64,000 bases of DNA, taken from NCBI GenBank assembly GCA_026874595.1, contig CM049310.1:51598558-51662557 (forward strand), in the 5' to 3' direction. The translations under genes were made by a program, and so were the position numbers. The DNA comes from Sipunculus nudus. Lineage: Eukaryota; Annelida; Sipuncula; Golfingiida; Sipunculidae. Below the pieces are notes generated by a model that searched no databases, was not told where the DNA came from, and saw only the letters and a program-made list of their open reading frames with translations. Position 1 is the stretch's first letter, and every line of letters starts with the position of its first letter. Positions 46,090 to 57,178 of this stretch are shown in pieces.

Positions 46090-46570
46090 GCATATAATCA
46101 CCTGTATCTGAGGAGTGGTTCATCATATTTGCTCCATCTTTATTTCTATGGAAAGCACTATTATTTATGTACTGAACTCTGCTGGGGCACCTGTAATTTT
46201 ATTTCCATTAGGCTATCTATGGGTCCATTTAAGGTGAAATATATCTCAGGAATACTGTATGCTTTCGGCCTTAAATTTTGCACAGTCATAGATTTTGGAT
46301 ATATTTATAACATACGTTAGACAGGTGGCGTCACTGATAATTGTTTTGCTGCTACAAAACATCACCATATCTCAGGACTCATTCAACAGATTTGCTCTAT
46401 GTTTGATTCTATGGAAAGCTCTTGGGCAGCTTTATCATTTACAGAAATCTGGGGCCGCCGTCTATAAATGTTTTTTTTTTTTCGTTATAGCCATTTACGC
46501 TTTAATGTTGATAGATTGGATAGGTTTATCGCATACATAAGACAGTTGGCGCCACTGATAATCGTTTTGT
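46090..46570. repeat. Tandem repeat, period about 225 bp
   Basis: ACAT..TTAGACAGGTGGCGTCACTGATAAT at 46309 and ACATAAGACAGTTGGCGCCACTGATAAT at 46533, together with ATATCTCAGGA and TTCTATGGAAAGC upstream of each. Confidence 0.5.
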
Positions 46571-48465
46571 ACGCCTGCTCTTCTTATTTAGTTGCATCCA
46601 TTACAAAAATACCTTTGGATCCTGAATTATCCTATTTTAGCCAATCCGAAGGGAAAGAATGTCCTAGAAAATACCCACGTTTGAGTTACGCATCGGGCGG
46701 GCCACTACTTGTGCCACTTGACCGTTGTAATTTTTCTGTAGTGGTAAGAACATTTGCCCTTCTTCAAATAGTAATAATAAAATAATGTTATCTTAATGAA
46801 CATTTATCTGTCATATGCACATCCCGGAAAGTGATGGTTGTAGAGTAATTCAGTTATGTTTCATTTCAGGGATGGGGATATCAGTTCATCTCAAGTGTCA
46901 GCCAGCAGAAATTAAGCCAAGGTAACAAGTTGTAATCGTAACAGAGTCGCTGGCCCTGTCCAGCAGACAGCTATAAACGATAGCATACCATTCTCGCTTC
47001 TTGGCATTCTCGCAGACTGCATGGCCCCTCGAACTGCTTCACACGATAACAATATCGAAAGAACCGCGTCCATTTTTAGTACCGCAAATAATTCAGACAC
47101 ACAAAGGCGCGATGTCTTGCCTTGGGTCCATTTCAAAATCTCAAAGTCCATGGCACTCCTAGCTACAGGTCTGTAACGCAAACAGTTTTTATTTTCTTGT
47201 TCTTTCTTGTTTGGAGAGTTCATCCTCTAAAGTTTGGTCAGATCCGACCAAGGTGGTCCAGACCACGATTTTCAGCGTGCATGAGGATTTGCAACAATCC
47301 CTACATATTACGCATAATACAGCTGTGTAGACTCAGTTGAGAAATACATTGTAACTTAATGTTAAGTATGTATGAAAATAATGGCACTTACTCTCAAGAA
47401 AACCAGATAATTGTTATCTCCATCGGCTGTTGTTTACAGTCTAGCAGGTTGTGCTGGGAAGGCTTAGGAGGGTCCATTTTGACCGACGTCACGGGGCTTT
47501 ATGAAGGAACCACCATCTGTTTGGAATTATTTGGAAAATTGCCTAGATCCCCTGTTTAATATTAAGAAGATTCCCGTTTTGGGTTGTCGAATACTCGGAT
47601 CAGAGGGGAAACTAACCCACAGGTGTTTGACTCCATTCCTATATAATGCTGAATGTTCGGGCTTTGGCCCTACGAGACAATATTGGGGTTCCAGGTAATG
47701 TGCGCTGATTTATCGTCAGGAACTCTCAAGCAGTGAGTGTATGGGCAACGCAATTTAAAAAAGAGGAAGTTGTGTTGAAAATACATACAATGAAACTTAG
47801 TTTTGTTGTCATTGGTCTATGTTGCTTCTATTCAAACTGCATTCATCCACCTGCCACAACATTTTGCTCCATTGAACCATTAATGACAGTGACTTTCTAG
47901 ATCTGGGAAATAACCATATCCAGTTTGAGTCCAACCAGCTACCATAATTTGATAATTGTTGAAGCCAGGCTCATCAGAGGTTACGTTCTCAATGCTCTAA
48001 CGGTAACGTGCAGTTTTCCGCTACCTAGCATTCAGGATATGTTTATTCATTACAGGGATCAACCTTTTTTACCACCTTAGACTTTAAACAGGGTACTACA
48101 AGCTGGCTATGTCAGAGGAATCATCAAATAAGGCGGCTTTTGTCACCCACTGTTGCCAGTTTGAATTGTAACTATTTTCCTTCAGCGCTCCACTGCCTCA
48201 CATTTTCAGAAATGAAATGCAGCGTTGCCTAGGAATTTTTTTATTTAAAAAAAATGCCATTTAATATATACGTCAGCGCCATAAATATCCGTTGCGAAGG
48301 CCCCTGTACAAATTTTTGTAAATATCCTGAAATTTGTTAAACTTAGTTTAAAACAAATAACTGGTGACTGGTATTTGGTCTTGTAAAAATATTCTTTTTT
48401 TGGTATTTTGATATTTATAAAATGTAAGCTATATTGATGAAAGATCATAGATCTTGGATCCTGGT

Positions 48466-48521
<56 letters not shown>

Positions 48522-48640
48522 TGTCCTGTAGATTCATTACCGGGATATACTGGGAGAAATGTGCAAAAAGTGGTTGATGGACAGACGTGGTTAATCAAGT
48601 TCCCCTGTTCTGCGGGTGCAAAATACTCCTAAATAGTATT

Positions 48641-49689
48641 TCTTACACTGTCAGTCCGATATTTTCAGGAAGGAATAAAAATAACAAGTATTGCTAGATA
48701 TAAGTCATTTCTAAATTTTGCCTGTGATATCACACTTTGCATCAGCCAATCAAATCAGGGCCCAGTCTCTCGATGACATTTACCTGCAAAAAACAAACCC
48801 ACGTGCTATTACGTTTACCTAACCTAATTAACTGTGACAAGTCTCGCATATCACATAACATGACCCAGAGTAGGGCACCAGCATTATTACCTGTTTGCTT
48901 ACAAAAGCCACTACATGGCCTGCTAGAGCAAGCTATAGAGCAGCTATAGTAGCTCGGGGCATACAATTTCCTTTTCCTTGAGTCTTGTTTTATATTTAAG
49001 CATCTATGCATACATTGTACATGGGACACATAAATAGGGACATGCCTGTTTATTTACCTATACATTATAATGAAAAAAAAAACTGATCCTTTAAGGTATG
49101 ATATTTTGCTATAAGCATTTAAGCCTTGCATGCAAGCTATTGAACATATACAATAAGGATGTTGTACAATGGTCCCTGGTCTTGGTTGCGTTTGGACAAT
49201 TAATCATTCATGACTAGGTTTAAAGTCTGTGTTCATACAAAATTGTAGGGACTACTTTATGATGAGCATATGTGATACACATTTTGTTGGAAAACAGTAG
49301 ATGTTGTTGTTATATAAACTATCTTTTTAATTTCCTGCAGATGATTCAATTAAATTTATATTATTTTTAGGTGCCCATTCCCGTACCTTTTGAAAGGGAA
49401 TTTATGTGATTTCTTGCTTCCTCTGTGGATATATTAATGATGTTAGTGTAGTTTTGTTGTGACAAGTTCTTGCAAGACCTCCCAGAAGGATGTATGATCT
49501 TGTTTATCAACAACATGTTTGTAATCACAGCAAAGTTAAACTAGGGACCTGTAGGTTAGTTGATAGTAATCATTTAAATGTAACCTTTTTTTTGAAGATA
49601 TTAGGAAACATGTTTGAAATCGAGAATAATATATTTGTAATGAAATTAAGCACTAATTATATGTATTATTAATATTTATAAATAATATG
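48641..49689. other. No gene seen
   Basis: AT-rich; no splice-flanked frame, promoter of the family or repeat recognised. Confidence 0.35.
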
Positions 49690-50210
49690 TAATATTAAAG
49701 CAACCGGAAGTTGATTACCGCTGGAGGAAGTAACACTTAATGTTAATAACCTGAAACGGAAAAAGTCGAAAGGTATAGATGATATTCCTAGCGAGATAAT
49801 CAAATGTAGAAACGTCATACGGTACATTTTCAAATTTATTACGTTTTCTTTACGTTTATGTAACCTGAAGCAGGTAAAGATTGCATTGAACCTTTTAATC
49901 ACATAGGGACTAGTCCATCGTCGTGTATCGGGAAGGTCTATAGTTCGGTAATAGAGAGAAGAATTGTAAATTACTGTGAAGCTTTCTCACCGATCGAAGA
50001 TGAAAAAAATGGTTTTTGAAGTGGTCGGTCTTGCATTGTTCAGATATTATTATATTAAGTAGTATAATAAAAAAATCGGAAGCAGACGTTTGTTGCAATG
50101 ATAGACATGAAAAAGGCTTTTGACTGGATATATAGAACTTAGCTTTTATATCGTTTAACAGAGTACAATATTGATGGCAAGATCTAAAATGCTATAAAAT
50201 CTATGTGTAC
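49690..50210 (+). mobile_element. LINE reverse transcriptase, 5' part, split by the LTR element
   Basis: Decayed frames read LKRKKSKGIDDIPSEIIKC, KVYSSVIERRIVNYCEA, then IDMKKAFDWIYR with stops. These are the early and central blocks of a non-LTR reverse transcriptase (the KKAFD block contains the first catalytic Asp). The frame continues on the other side of the LTR element at 56876. Non-functional; clade not determined. Confidence 0.65.
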
Positions 50211-50945
50211 TGTTGCATGGACGTCACCCGGACATCGGAGGATGGCGCCACGAAGTGGTGTGGCCGCCCCCGTTTCCACGCTTATGGATCCACCCCGCTA
50301 TCAGTGACTACTGACGCGCCTTGAGAAAACAACATCAAAACTATTCTTGGACCATTCAGTACTGGTTTTGCAGTTCTGCCGGCGCTATCGTTTCTCTCAA
50401 GCAAAACCACAAACTTCTGCGGTTTTCACCCATTGTTGAAAACCTATAAAACGAACTCGCCTGCAGTACGAGGCGGGACTATTGACTTGACTACGCCACG
50501 TTACAGTTTTCCCCGGGGACCGTGACCGTGGGCTCTTGGTCCCCAAGCCCACGGAATGCCATGAACCACGCCATGAACTTTATTATTTAAGAAGAGGAGA
50601 GACTTTGTTTGTTTGGTGCCACATGGATTAATACAGGACTTCAGTTTTGTGTGTGCCCGAATTATGTGTTGATGATGGACTTCAGTTTCTCGTATACCGG
50701 ATTCAGTTAAGTATTTCGTTACAGTTCGTTATTTAGAGACTCAGTTTTCGTCAGAGACTTGGTTATAAATTACGTTATGTATTGACTATTATATTATTTG
50801 TGTATGAATGTAAATATTGTAATCTAGTAATATAGTACTGTTTTTGCACCCATATTTTGGTTACGTATTCATTTGAAGAGAACGTGTCTGAGCATATGTG
50901 TTACGGTTCGGCCTGAGTTGTTTGGTGTGAAAAGGGACCGTAACA
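50211..50945 (+). repeat. 5' LTR
   Basis: 735 bp, TG...CA. It has 17 bases (within CAGTTTTGTGTGTGCCCG) that the 3' LTR lacks, and CAAGCAAAACC where the 3' LTR has CAATCAAAACC. Confidence 0.9.
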
Positions 50946-50948
50946 TAA

Positions 50949-50966
50949 TGGCGACCGCGACGAGAC
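50949..50966 (+). other. Candidate primer-binding site
   Basis: TGGCGACCGCGACGAGAC begins three bases after the LTR and starts with TGG, as expected for pairing with the CCA end of a tRNA. The tRNA was not identified. Confidence 0.45.
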
Positions 50967-51103
50967 CCTGTATTTCGTAATAACGGCTACATTTGGATGT
51001 AAAATTTCACAGTGGTCTCTATAACTTCTAGGTATTGAACTAGTATTTAACTACAATTGAACTCGGATATTTCTCAGACACGTTATCTTGATACTTTGCA
51101 AAT

Positions 51104-51926
51104 ATGGGTACGGAATTTAAACCAAATGAAATTATACCACAATTAAGAGAAAATAGGAGCTTATTGTATACGTTAAAGAAAAATGAACTTGAAATTGTTG
51201 CTCTACATTTAAATATTGACATCATGAATGTATGCACTGTAGAGGGTTTAAGAAATGTACTTAAGAAATCATTATATGGTGATGTATAAAGTAAAGAGGA
51301 ATCTGATTTGGAGGAAAAACCTATTAAGGAACCTCTTGGGGCAACAGCTATTGACCCGATAGAACTAGAATTGAGAAAGTATGAACTTAAATTGAAATAT
51401 GAAGCAGAAACAGAAATCCGTAGATGTGAAATCGAAAGAGAAACGCAAATTAAGTTGAAAGAGTTAGAGTTACAAAATCCTCAAAATCGTAAAAGCACAT
51501 GAGCCGTCTGAATTCCTATTCAGAAATTCGACAAAAGTACCTCCCTTCAATGAAAACGAAGTGGAGCGTTATTTCAGTTATTTTGAACGGGTGGCCACTT
51601 TAATGGCTTGGCCTAAAGGCCAGTGGACCCTGTTGTTACAAAGCGTTCTGGTTGGTCGCGCACAGGACGTTTACACTGCGCTCACAGACGAACAATGCAG
51701 GGATTACGACACTGTAAAAGAGGTCATTCTGAGAGCCTATGAATTAGTCCCCGAAGCGTATCGCTTAAAATTTAGGAATGCCACCAAAAGAGAAAATCAA
51801 ACTCATGTTGAATATGCTAGAGACAAAGAAAGTGCATTTAATAGATGGTGTCAGTCTATGAAAATTGATCAGGACTTTGAAAAACTCAAACAACTAATTT
51901 TGATAGAAGAGTTCAAAAGGAACTAA
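51104..51926 (+). pseudogene. Gag, 5' and central part, disrupted
   Basis: The start MGTEFKPNEIIPQL continues to an in-frame TAA at 51287-51289, then resumes in the same frame (IELELRKYELKLKYE coiled-coil region) to about 51480. The next part (PPFNENEVERYF, VEYARDKESAFNRW) lies in another frame, so there is a frame change near 51480. At 51894-51951 a 29-base segment is present twice in tandem and shifts the frame again. Three lesions make this copy unable to make a normal Gag by itself, unless the frame changes are bypassed. Confidence 0.7.
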
Positions 51927-51928
51927 TT

Positions 51929-52726
51929 TTGATAGAAGAGTTCAAAAGGCATATCCGTAGTGACATTAAAATATTTTTGGATGAACATAAAGTAAGAAAT
52001 GTAAACGAGGCTGGTGTCCTGGCAGATGAATTTGCCTTGACGCACCGCCCCAGTTATACCAGTCACAGGAGGAGGTATGGTGAGAAAAGAGAAGGTAGCA
52101 AAAGCCCAAAACTGGGTCGGAGAAAGGGTAGTCCCTACTATCGGGGTCACTTCGGCTCGGGTAAACCACAGTCCGATCATGGTAAACCCCAGTATAAAAG
52201 TCAATCTGACTCTCCTGCTCAACATAAAGAGGGACAACCTAGGACTGGACCCAAATATTGTACATTCTGTGAGTTCAAGGGGCATACAGAATCTGAGTGT
52301 TACAGAAAAAGATACGGTCAAAGTAAGCCTAAACCTAATGCGTTAACTGTTACGCAGAGCATGAAACCGGTAACAATGCCCAGTAAACTAGAGACTAAAG
52401 GTGAAACACAAAGCCCTGTCCACGAGAGCTTTCAGCCCTTTGTGTCAGATGGCTTTGTTCAGTTAGAGGGTAACCATGCAAGAAAGGCCCGTGTTAAAAT
52501 CTTAAGGGATACCGGGGCAACCCAAAGCCTCGTTTTGAAATCTGTTCTTCCCTTCTCTCAAGAGAGTTACGCGGGGTGTTCAGTTCTAGTCCAGGGCGTT
52601 AATTCGGAATTTTTAGAAGTTCCATTACACAGAGTGAAACTAGAATCTGATTTAGTCTCTGAATTTGTAACTGTAGGAGTTTCGCTCCTCCTAGGCAACG
52701 ATTTAGCTGGTGACAGTGAAAATTGA
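51929..52726 (+). CDS. Gag C-terminal part with CCHC knuckle, and protease
   Basis: The frame continues Gag after the 29-base duplication. A zinc knuckle C-x2-C-x4-H-x4-C (CTFCEFKGHTESEC) lies around residues 111-124. An aspartic protease follows with the active-site motif LRDTGATQSLV around residue 190 and LLLGNDL near the end. The frame stops at 52724-52726 and overlaps the start of the pol frame by 17 bases; the change of frame could be programmed or a mutation. Confidence 0.75.
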   Translation: MIEEFKRHIRSDIKIFLDEHKVRNVNEAGVLADEFALTHRPSYTSHRRRYGEKREGSKSPKLGRRKGSPYYRGHFGSGKPQSDHGKPQYKSQSDSPAQHKEGQPRTGPKYCTFCEFKGHTESECYRKRYGQSKPKPNALTVTQSMKPVTMPSKLETKGETQSPVHESFQPFVSDGFVQLEGNHARKARVKILRDTGATQSLVLKSVLPFSQESYAGCSVLVQGVNSEFLEVPLHRVKLESDLVSEFVTVGVSLLLGNDLAGDSEN

Positions 52727-55700
52727 TCCCAGAATGACAAAATTGCCGAGCACTGATAGGGACACAGACCTGCTTCAGCAGGAGTTTCCGGGCGTATTTC
52801 CAGGCTGTGTAGTGACTCGAGCGATGAGTAAAAAGGCAAGTCTGAAACCAGAGAGTTCTGTACTTGACCTCTCGCAAACCTTTATGGCGCATTCAAACGA
52901 TGACGTCAGTGGCTTAAAGCCTGTTACGCGAGTAAATATTAAATCGCCCGCGTGTGACCCAAGTGGCACACAAAGTCCAAAGGACTCGACTACAAATGTA
53001 GTACAGGGCAAACAGACCCTGAATAGAAATCTCCAAAGGAGTACAAACGGCGTGAAATCGCCTGATCAAAATGGGCATGAACAGATAAAGGATAGGAGTG
53101 TAAAGAATGTAGAAGTTAGCATGAAAACTGATGATTTGATAGAAATGCAAAAGAAAGATCCTGATATTGCCTCCCTTAGAGAAAATGCCTTGACTAAAGA
53201 GGAAGCAGATAAAGTTCCAACTTGTTTCACCTTACAGAATGATGTACTAGTCAGAAAATATAGACCTCCCACCATACCAGCGGACGAAACGTGGAATACT
53301 CTTTATCAAATTGTAGTTCCCCCCGAGTATCGCCCAGAAATCTTAAAACTTGCACACGATCATCCTATGGCAGGACATTTGGGTGTCAGGAAAACCAAAC
53401 ACAAAATTCTCCAACACTTCTATTGGCCCAAGTTAAAACGAGACGTGGCGAAATACTGTAAAACTTGTCATGTGTGTCAAATGATTGGAAAACCAACCCA
53501 CCAAATTAGTCCTGCGCCACTCTCGCCCATACCAACAACACATGATGCGTTTGAATCAGTAATACTTGACTGTGTAGGACCGCTAAGAAAAACTAAACAT
53601 GGCAATGAATATGTTCTAACAATCATGTGTACTGCAACTAGATTTCCAGAAGGTATTCCTCTTAGAACTATATCTGCAAAGAAAATTGTTGAAGCTCTGG
53701 TTAAATTTTTTACTACTTTTGGCTTACCAAGAACAATACAAACGGATCAAGGTTCAAATTTCATGTCAAATATATTTGCCCAGGTTATGGCAGAGCTAGG
53801 CATAAAACACTACAAATCCAGTGCCTACTATCCTGAGAGTCAAGGTGCTCTAGAGCGATTTCACCAAACTCTCAAAAACATGATTAGAGCTTATTGTCTT
53901 GACACTGGGAACCAGTGGGATGAGGGTTTACCCTTTTTGATATTTGCGGCCCGAGAAGCAGTGCAAGAAAGCTTAGGGTTTAGCCCTTTTGAATTAGTGT
54001 ATGGGCACTGTGTAAGAGGCCCCCTGGCGGTGTTAAAAGACACTTGGATGGAAAACAGTTCTCCAAGTAGCTTGTTAAAATATGTTCAGGAATTCAAGGA
54101 GAAATTAAGTAGGGCAAATGAAATCGCCCAAGAACATTTAAAGAAAGCCCAAAACAAAATGAAAGTATGGTATGACAAAATGACGACAAAAAGAGAATTT
54201 AAACCTGGTGATAAAGTTCTGGTATTATTCCCAATTCCAGGACATCCCCTGCAAGCAAAATACTCTGGACCATACAAAATTGTTGAGAAGAAATCAGATT
54301 TGAATTATGTGATTGATACTCCTGATCGTAGAAAGTCGCAACAACTTTGTCATATAAATATGTTGAAAGAATATCATGACAGATCAGCGGAAACATGTCA
54401 ATCTAGTCCTCCCCAAACAAATTTGGTACTCATTAAAGAAACTGAAAAGAATGCCGAGGATGTTCTCATGAAGAAAACTGAACATCCTGTAAAACTGAAC
54501 AACTCTGATATTTTAAATAATTTAGATCAGAAATTGTCACATTTGGATTTCGATCAGTTATCAGAGTTGAAGGAAATCCTGCTAAATTATGACTCTTTAT
54601 TTCCTGATGTCCCCAGTAGAACTAATGTACTACAGCATGATGTAGACGTAGGAGATGCTTCCCCTATTAAACAGGCACCATATAGAGCTGGTCCCCAAAA
54701 GTTACAAGCCATAAAGAATGAAATAAAGTATATGATAGAGAATGATATTATTGAAAACAGCAGTAGTGCCTGGAGTTCCCCATGTTTGTTGATAAAGAAG
54801 CCTGATATGACCTACAGATTTTGTACAGACTATCGAAAAGTTAACACTGTAACAATAACAGATACTTACCCTTTGCCCAGAGTGGAAGATTGCATTGATA
54901 GGAATGGATATGCTACGTATATTAGCAAGTTAGATCTGTTAAAAGGTTATTGGCAGGTACCTCTTACCGAAAGGGCTAAGCAAATATCTGCGTTTGTAAC
55001 GCCAAACGGTTTGTTCCAGTACAAAGTTATGCCCTTCGGAATGAAAAATGCGCCAGCCTGCTTCATGAGACTTATGAATTGTGTATTATCTGGCTTAGAT
55101 AACTGTACTTGCTATATTGATGATGTTGTTGTATACAATCACATATGGGAAGATCATAAACAAAGTTTGGTAGAACTCTTTGAGAGACTGAAAAAAGCAG
55201 GATTGACAGTTAATCTTGCCAAGAGTGATTTTTGTCGTGCAACTGTAACATATTTAGGGCACGAAGTAGGTCAAGGTTGTGTAAAACCAATTGCCAGTAA
55301 AGTATCTGCTATCGTAGAATTTCCAGTTCCTACTAATCGCAAGGAACTAATGCGATTCTTAGGAATGACTGGGTATTACAGGAAATTTTGTCAAAACTTT
55401 GCAGAAGTTGTAAATCCGTTAACGGACCTATTGAAAAAGGACAGAAAATTCCATTGGAATAAAAACTGTCAAAATGCTTTTGAAAGAGCCAAAGCTATAT
55501 TACAAAGTGCACCTGTGTTACAGGCTCCAAATTTTGATAAACCGTTTTCTCTCATGACGGATGCCAGCGATTGCGGTGTAGGCGCTGTGCTCATCCAAGA
55601 CGATGACTTTAACATAAGTCATCCGGTTTGCTATTATTCAAAGAAATTTTTACCTCATCAAAAGAATTATTCTACTATTGAAAAGGAAACTCTGTCACTA

Positions 55701-55919
55701 TTGATGGCGTTACAGCACTTTGAAGTATATTTGGGCTCTACGCCGTATGATATAACTGTTTATACAGATCATAATCCCATAACATTTCTTCATAAGATGA
55801 AGAATAAAAATCAGAGATTAATGAGATGGAGTCTAGCCCTGTCAGAGTTTAACCTAGTTATCAAACACATCAAGGGCTCCGATAACATAATCGCTGATAC
55901 GTTATCGAGACGTCATTAA
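52710..55919 (+). CDS. Pol: integrase, then reverse transcriptase and RNase H
   Basis: 1069 codons without a stop. Order: linker with FPGVFPGCVVTRAM; integrase H2C2 zinc domain (HDHPMAGHLG at about 215, CKTCHVC at about 250); integrase core with D287 (ILDCVGP), D346 (QTDQGSNF) and E382 (SQGALERFH), giving a D-x58-D-x35-E spacing; RT with FCTDYRKVN, LDLLKGYWQV, MPFGMKNAP and YIDD at 802-805; RNase H with LMTDAS (D951), IEKETL and YTDHNPI. All catalytic residues are present. No chromodomain was seen. Confidence 0.9.
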   Translation: MTVKIDPRMTKLPSTDRDTDLLQQEFPGVFPGCVVTRAMSKKASLKPESSVLDLSQTFMAHSNDDVSGLKPVTRVNIKSPACDPSGTQSPKDSTTNVVQGKQTLNRNLQRSTNGVKSPDQNGHEQIKDRSVKNVEVSMKTDDLIEMQKKDPDIASLRENALTKEEADKVPTCFTLQNDVLVRKYRPPTIPADETWNTLYQIVVPPEYRPEILKLAHDHPMAGHLGVRKTKHKILQHFYWPKLKRDVAKYCKTCHVCQMIGKPTHQISPAPLSPIPTTHDAFESVILDCVGPLRKTKHGNEYVLTIMCTATRFPEGIPLRTISAKKIVEALVKFFTTFGLPRTIQTDQGSNFMSNIFAQVMAELGIKHYKSSAYYPESQGALERFHQTLKNMIRAYCLDTGNQWDEGLPFLIFAAREAVQESLGFSPFELVYGHCVRGPLAVLKDTWMENSSPSSLLKYVQEFKEKLSRANEIAQEHLKKAQNKMKVWYDKMTTKREFKPGDKVLVLFPIPGHPLQAKYSGPYKIVEKKSDLNYVIDTPDRRKSQQLCHINMLKEYHDRSAETCQSSPPQTNLVLIKETEKNAEDVLMKKTEHPVKLNNSDILNNLDQKLSHLDFDQLSELKEILLNYDSLFPDVPSRTNVLQHDVDVGDASPIKQAPYRAGPQKLQAIKNEIKYMIENDIIENSSSAWSSPCLLIKKPDMTYRFCTDYRKVNTVTITDTYPLPRVEDCIDRNGYATYISKLDLLKGYWQVPLTERAKQISAFVTPNGLFQYKVMPFGMKNAPACFMRLMNCVLSGLDNCTCYIDDVVVYNHIWEDHKQSLVELFERLKKAGLTVNLAKSDFCRATVTYLGHEVGQGCVKPIASKVSAIVEFPVPTNRKELMRFLGMTGYYRKFCQNFAEVVNPLTDLLKKDRKFHWNKNCQNAFERAKAILQSAPVLQAPNFDKPFSLMTDASDCGVGAVLIQDDDFNISHPVCYYSKKFLPHQKNYSTIEKETLSLLMALQHFEVYLGSTPYDITVYTDHNPITFLHKMKNKNQRLMRWSLALSEFNLVIKHIKGSDNIIADTLSRRH

Positions 55920-56139
55920 TTTTGATCTGATGATTGCCTCTTGTTATAGCCTCGGACATGTTTTGTCCTTTGGAAGAGTTGTATTACATATATTACATGT
56001 ATTAAGATATTGCTGATTATACTATTTGTGATGATGATAATTAATTAGCTGTAAGAAGCATAAACTAATGCTTAAGATGTCAAACTACTCATATACTCGT
56101 CATACAGTGCTAATGCTTTGCTCTCCTTACCTTCTTTCT

Positions 56140-56153
56140 TTTAAGGGTGGGGG
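56140..56153 (+). other. Polypurine tract
   Basis: TTAAGGGTGGGGG directly before the 3' LTR; purine-rich, as needed to prime plus-strand synthesis. Confidence 0.6.
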
Positions 56154-56871
56154 TGTTGCATGGACGTCACCCGGACATCGGAGGATGGCGCCACGAAGTG
56201 GTGTGGCCGCCCCCGTTTCCACGCTTATGGATCCACCCCGCTATCAGTGACTACTGACGCGCCTTGAGAAAACAACATCAAAACTATTCTTGGACCATTC
56301 AGTACTGGTTTTGCAGTTCTGCCGGCGCTATCGTTTCTCTCAATCAAAACCACAAACTTCTGCGGTTTTCACCCATTGTTGAAAACCTATAAAACGAACT
56401 CGCCTGCAGTACGAGGCGGGACTATTGACTTGACTACGCCACGTTACAGTTTTCCCCGTGGACCGTGACCGTGGGCTCTTGGTCCCCAAGCCCACGGAAT
56501 GCCATGAACCACGCCATGAACTTTATTATTTAAGAAGAGGAGAGACTTTGTTTGTTTGGTGCCACATGGATTAATACAGGACTTCAGTTATGTGTTGATG
56601 ATGGACTTCAGTTTCTCGTATACCGGATTCAGTTAAGTATTTCGTTACAGTTCGTTATTTAGAGACTCAGTTTTCGTCAGAGACTTGGTTATAAATTACG
56701 TTATGTATTGACTATTATATTATTTGTGTATGAATGTAAATATTGTAATCTAGTAATATAGTACTGTTTTTGCACCCATATTTTGGTTACGTATTCATTT
56801 GAAGAGAACGTGTCTGAGCATATGTGTTACGGTTCGGCCTGAGTTGTTTGGTGTGAAAAGGGACCGTAACA
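56154..56871 (+). repeat. 3' LTR
   Basis: 718 bp, near-identical to the 5' LTR except for a 17-base deletion and a few substitutions. Confidence 0.9.
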
Positions 56872-56875
56872 GTAC

Positions 56876-57178
56876 GGACACAAAAGCATATGTCCATATA
56901 AATGTACATTTGAAAACTGAATGGTTCGATATGTCTAGAGAAGTAAGACAAGGGGCCCTATGTCCCCTACATTGTTCGATATATTTGTTAATTCCTTGGT
57001 AGATCACTTTGAACTTTTGAATATTGGCATAAAAATCAATATCAAAACAGTGTGCATGTTATTATATGCTGACGATATGGTACTCTTTGCTAAGTCAGCA
57101 GGAGAGTTCCAGACCTTAATTTCTGCTATGGAACACTGGCGTAATTACTAGCAATTAAAGGTAAACAATTTAAAAACT
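56876..57178 (+). mobile_element. LINE reverse transcriptase, 3' part
   Basis: Continues the frame left at 50206: TEWFDMSREVRQGAL, IFVNSLVDHFELLNIGI, LLYADDMVLFAKSAGEFQ and MEHWRN, then KVNNLKT, with frame changes. It contains the VRQG and YADD blocks of a non-LTR RT. Sequence after KVNNLKT no longer resembles a LINE. Confidence 0.7.

Larger units (their letters stand above)
44190..48640. repeat. Right copy of the segmental duplication (3' flank type) with insertions
   Basis: Collinear with 6190-9000 in the same orientation. Relative to that copy it has extra DNA at about 44735-46730 and 47111-47785, while the left copy has extra DNA at about 7557-7888. No last exon of the gene family follows on its right, unlike at 9.1 kb and 59.0 kb. 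It ends with a CT run at 48470-48518 and the GGGAGAAATGTGC block. Confidence 0.65.
50207..56875 (+). mobile_element. Ty3/gypsy-type LTR retrotransposon with integrase before RT (Gmr1-like)
   Basis: Complete element of 6661 bp between 50211 and 56871, flanked by the 4-base target duplication GTAC (50207-50210 and 56872-56875). LTRs begin TGTTGCATGG and end CCGTAACA. Gag is damaged in several places; the protease is in a frame different from the rest of pol; the pol frame is intact. The pol order is protease, integrase, RT, RNase H, which is the order of Ty1/copia, while the RT and integrase sequences are of Ty3/gypsy type. That combination is known from the Gmr1 group. The LTRs differ by one 17-bp indel and at least two substitutions, so the insertion is young. 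Confidence 0.85.
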
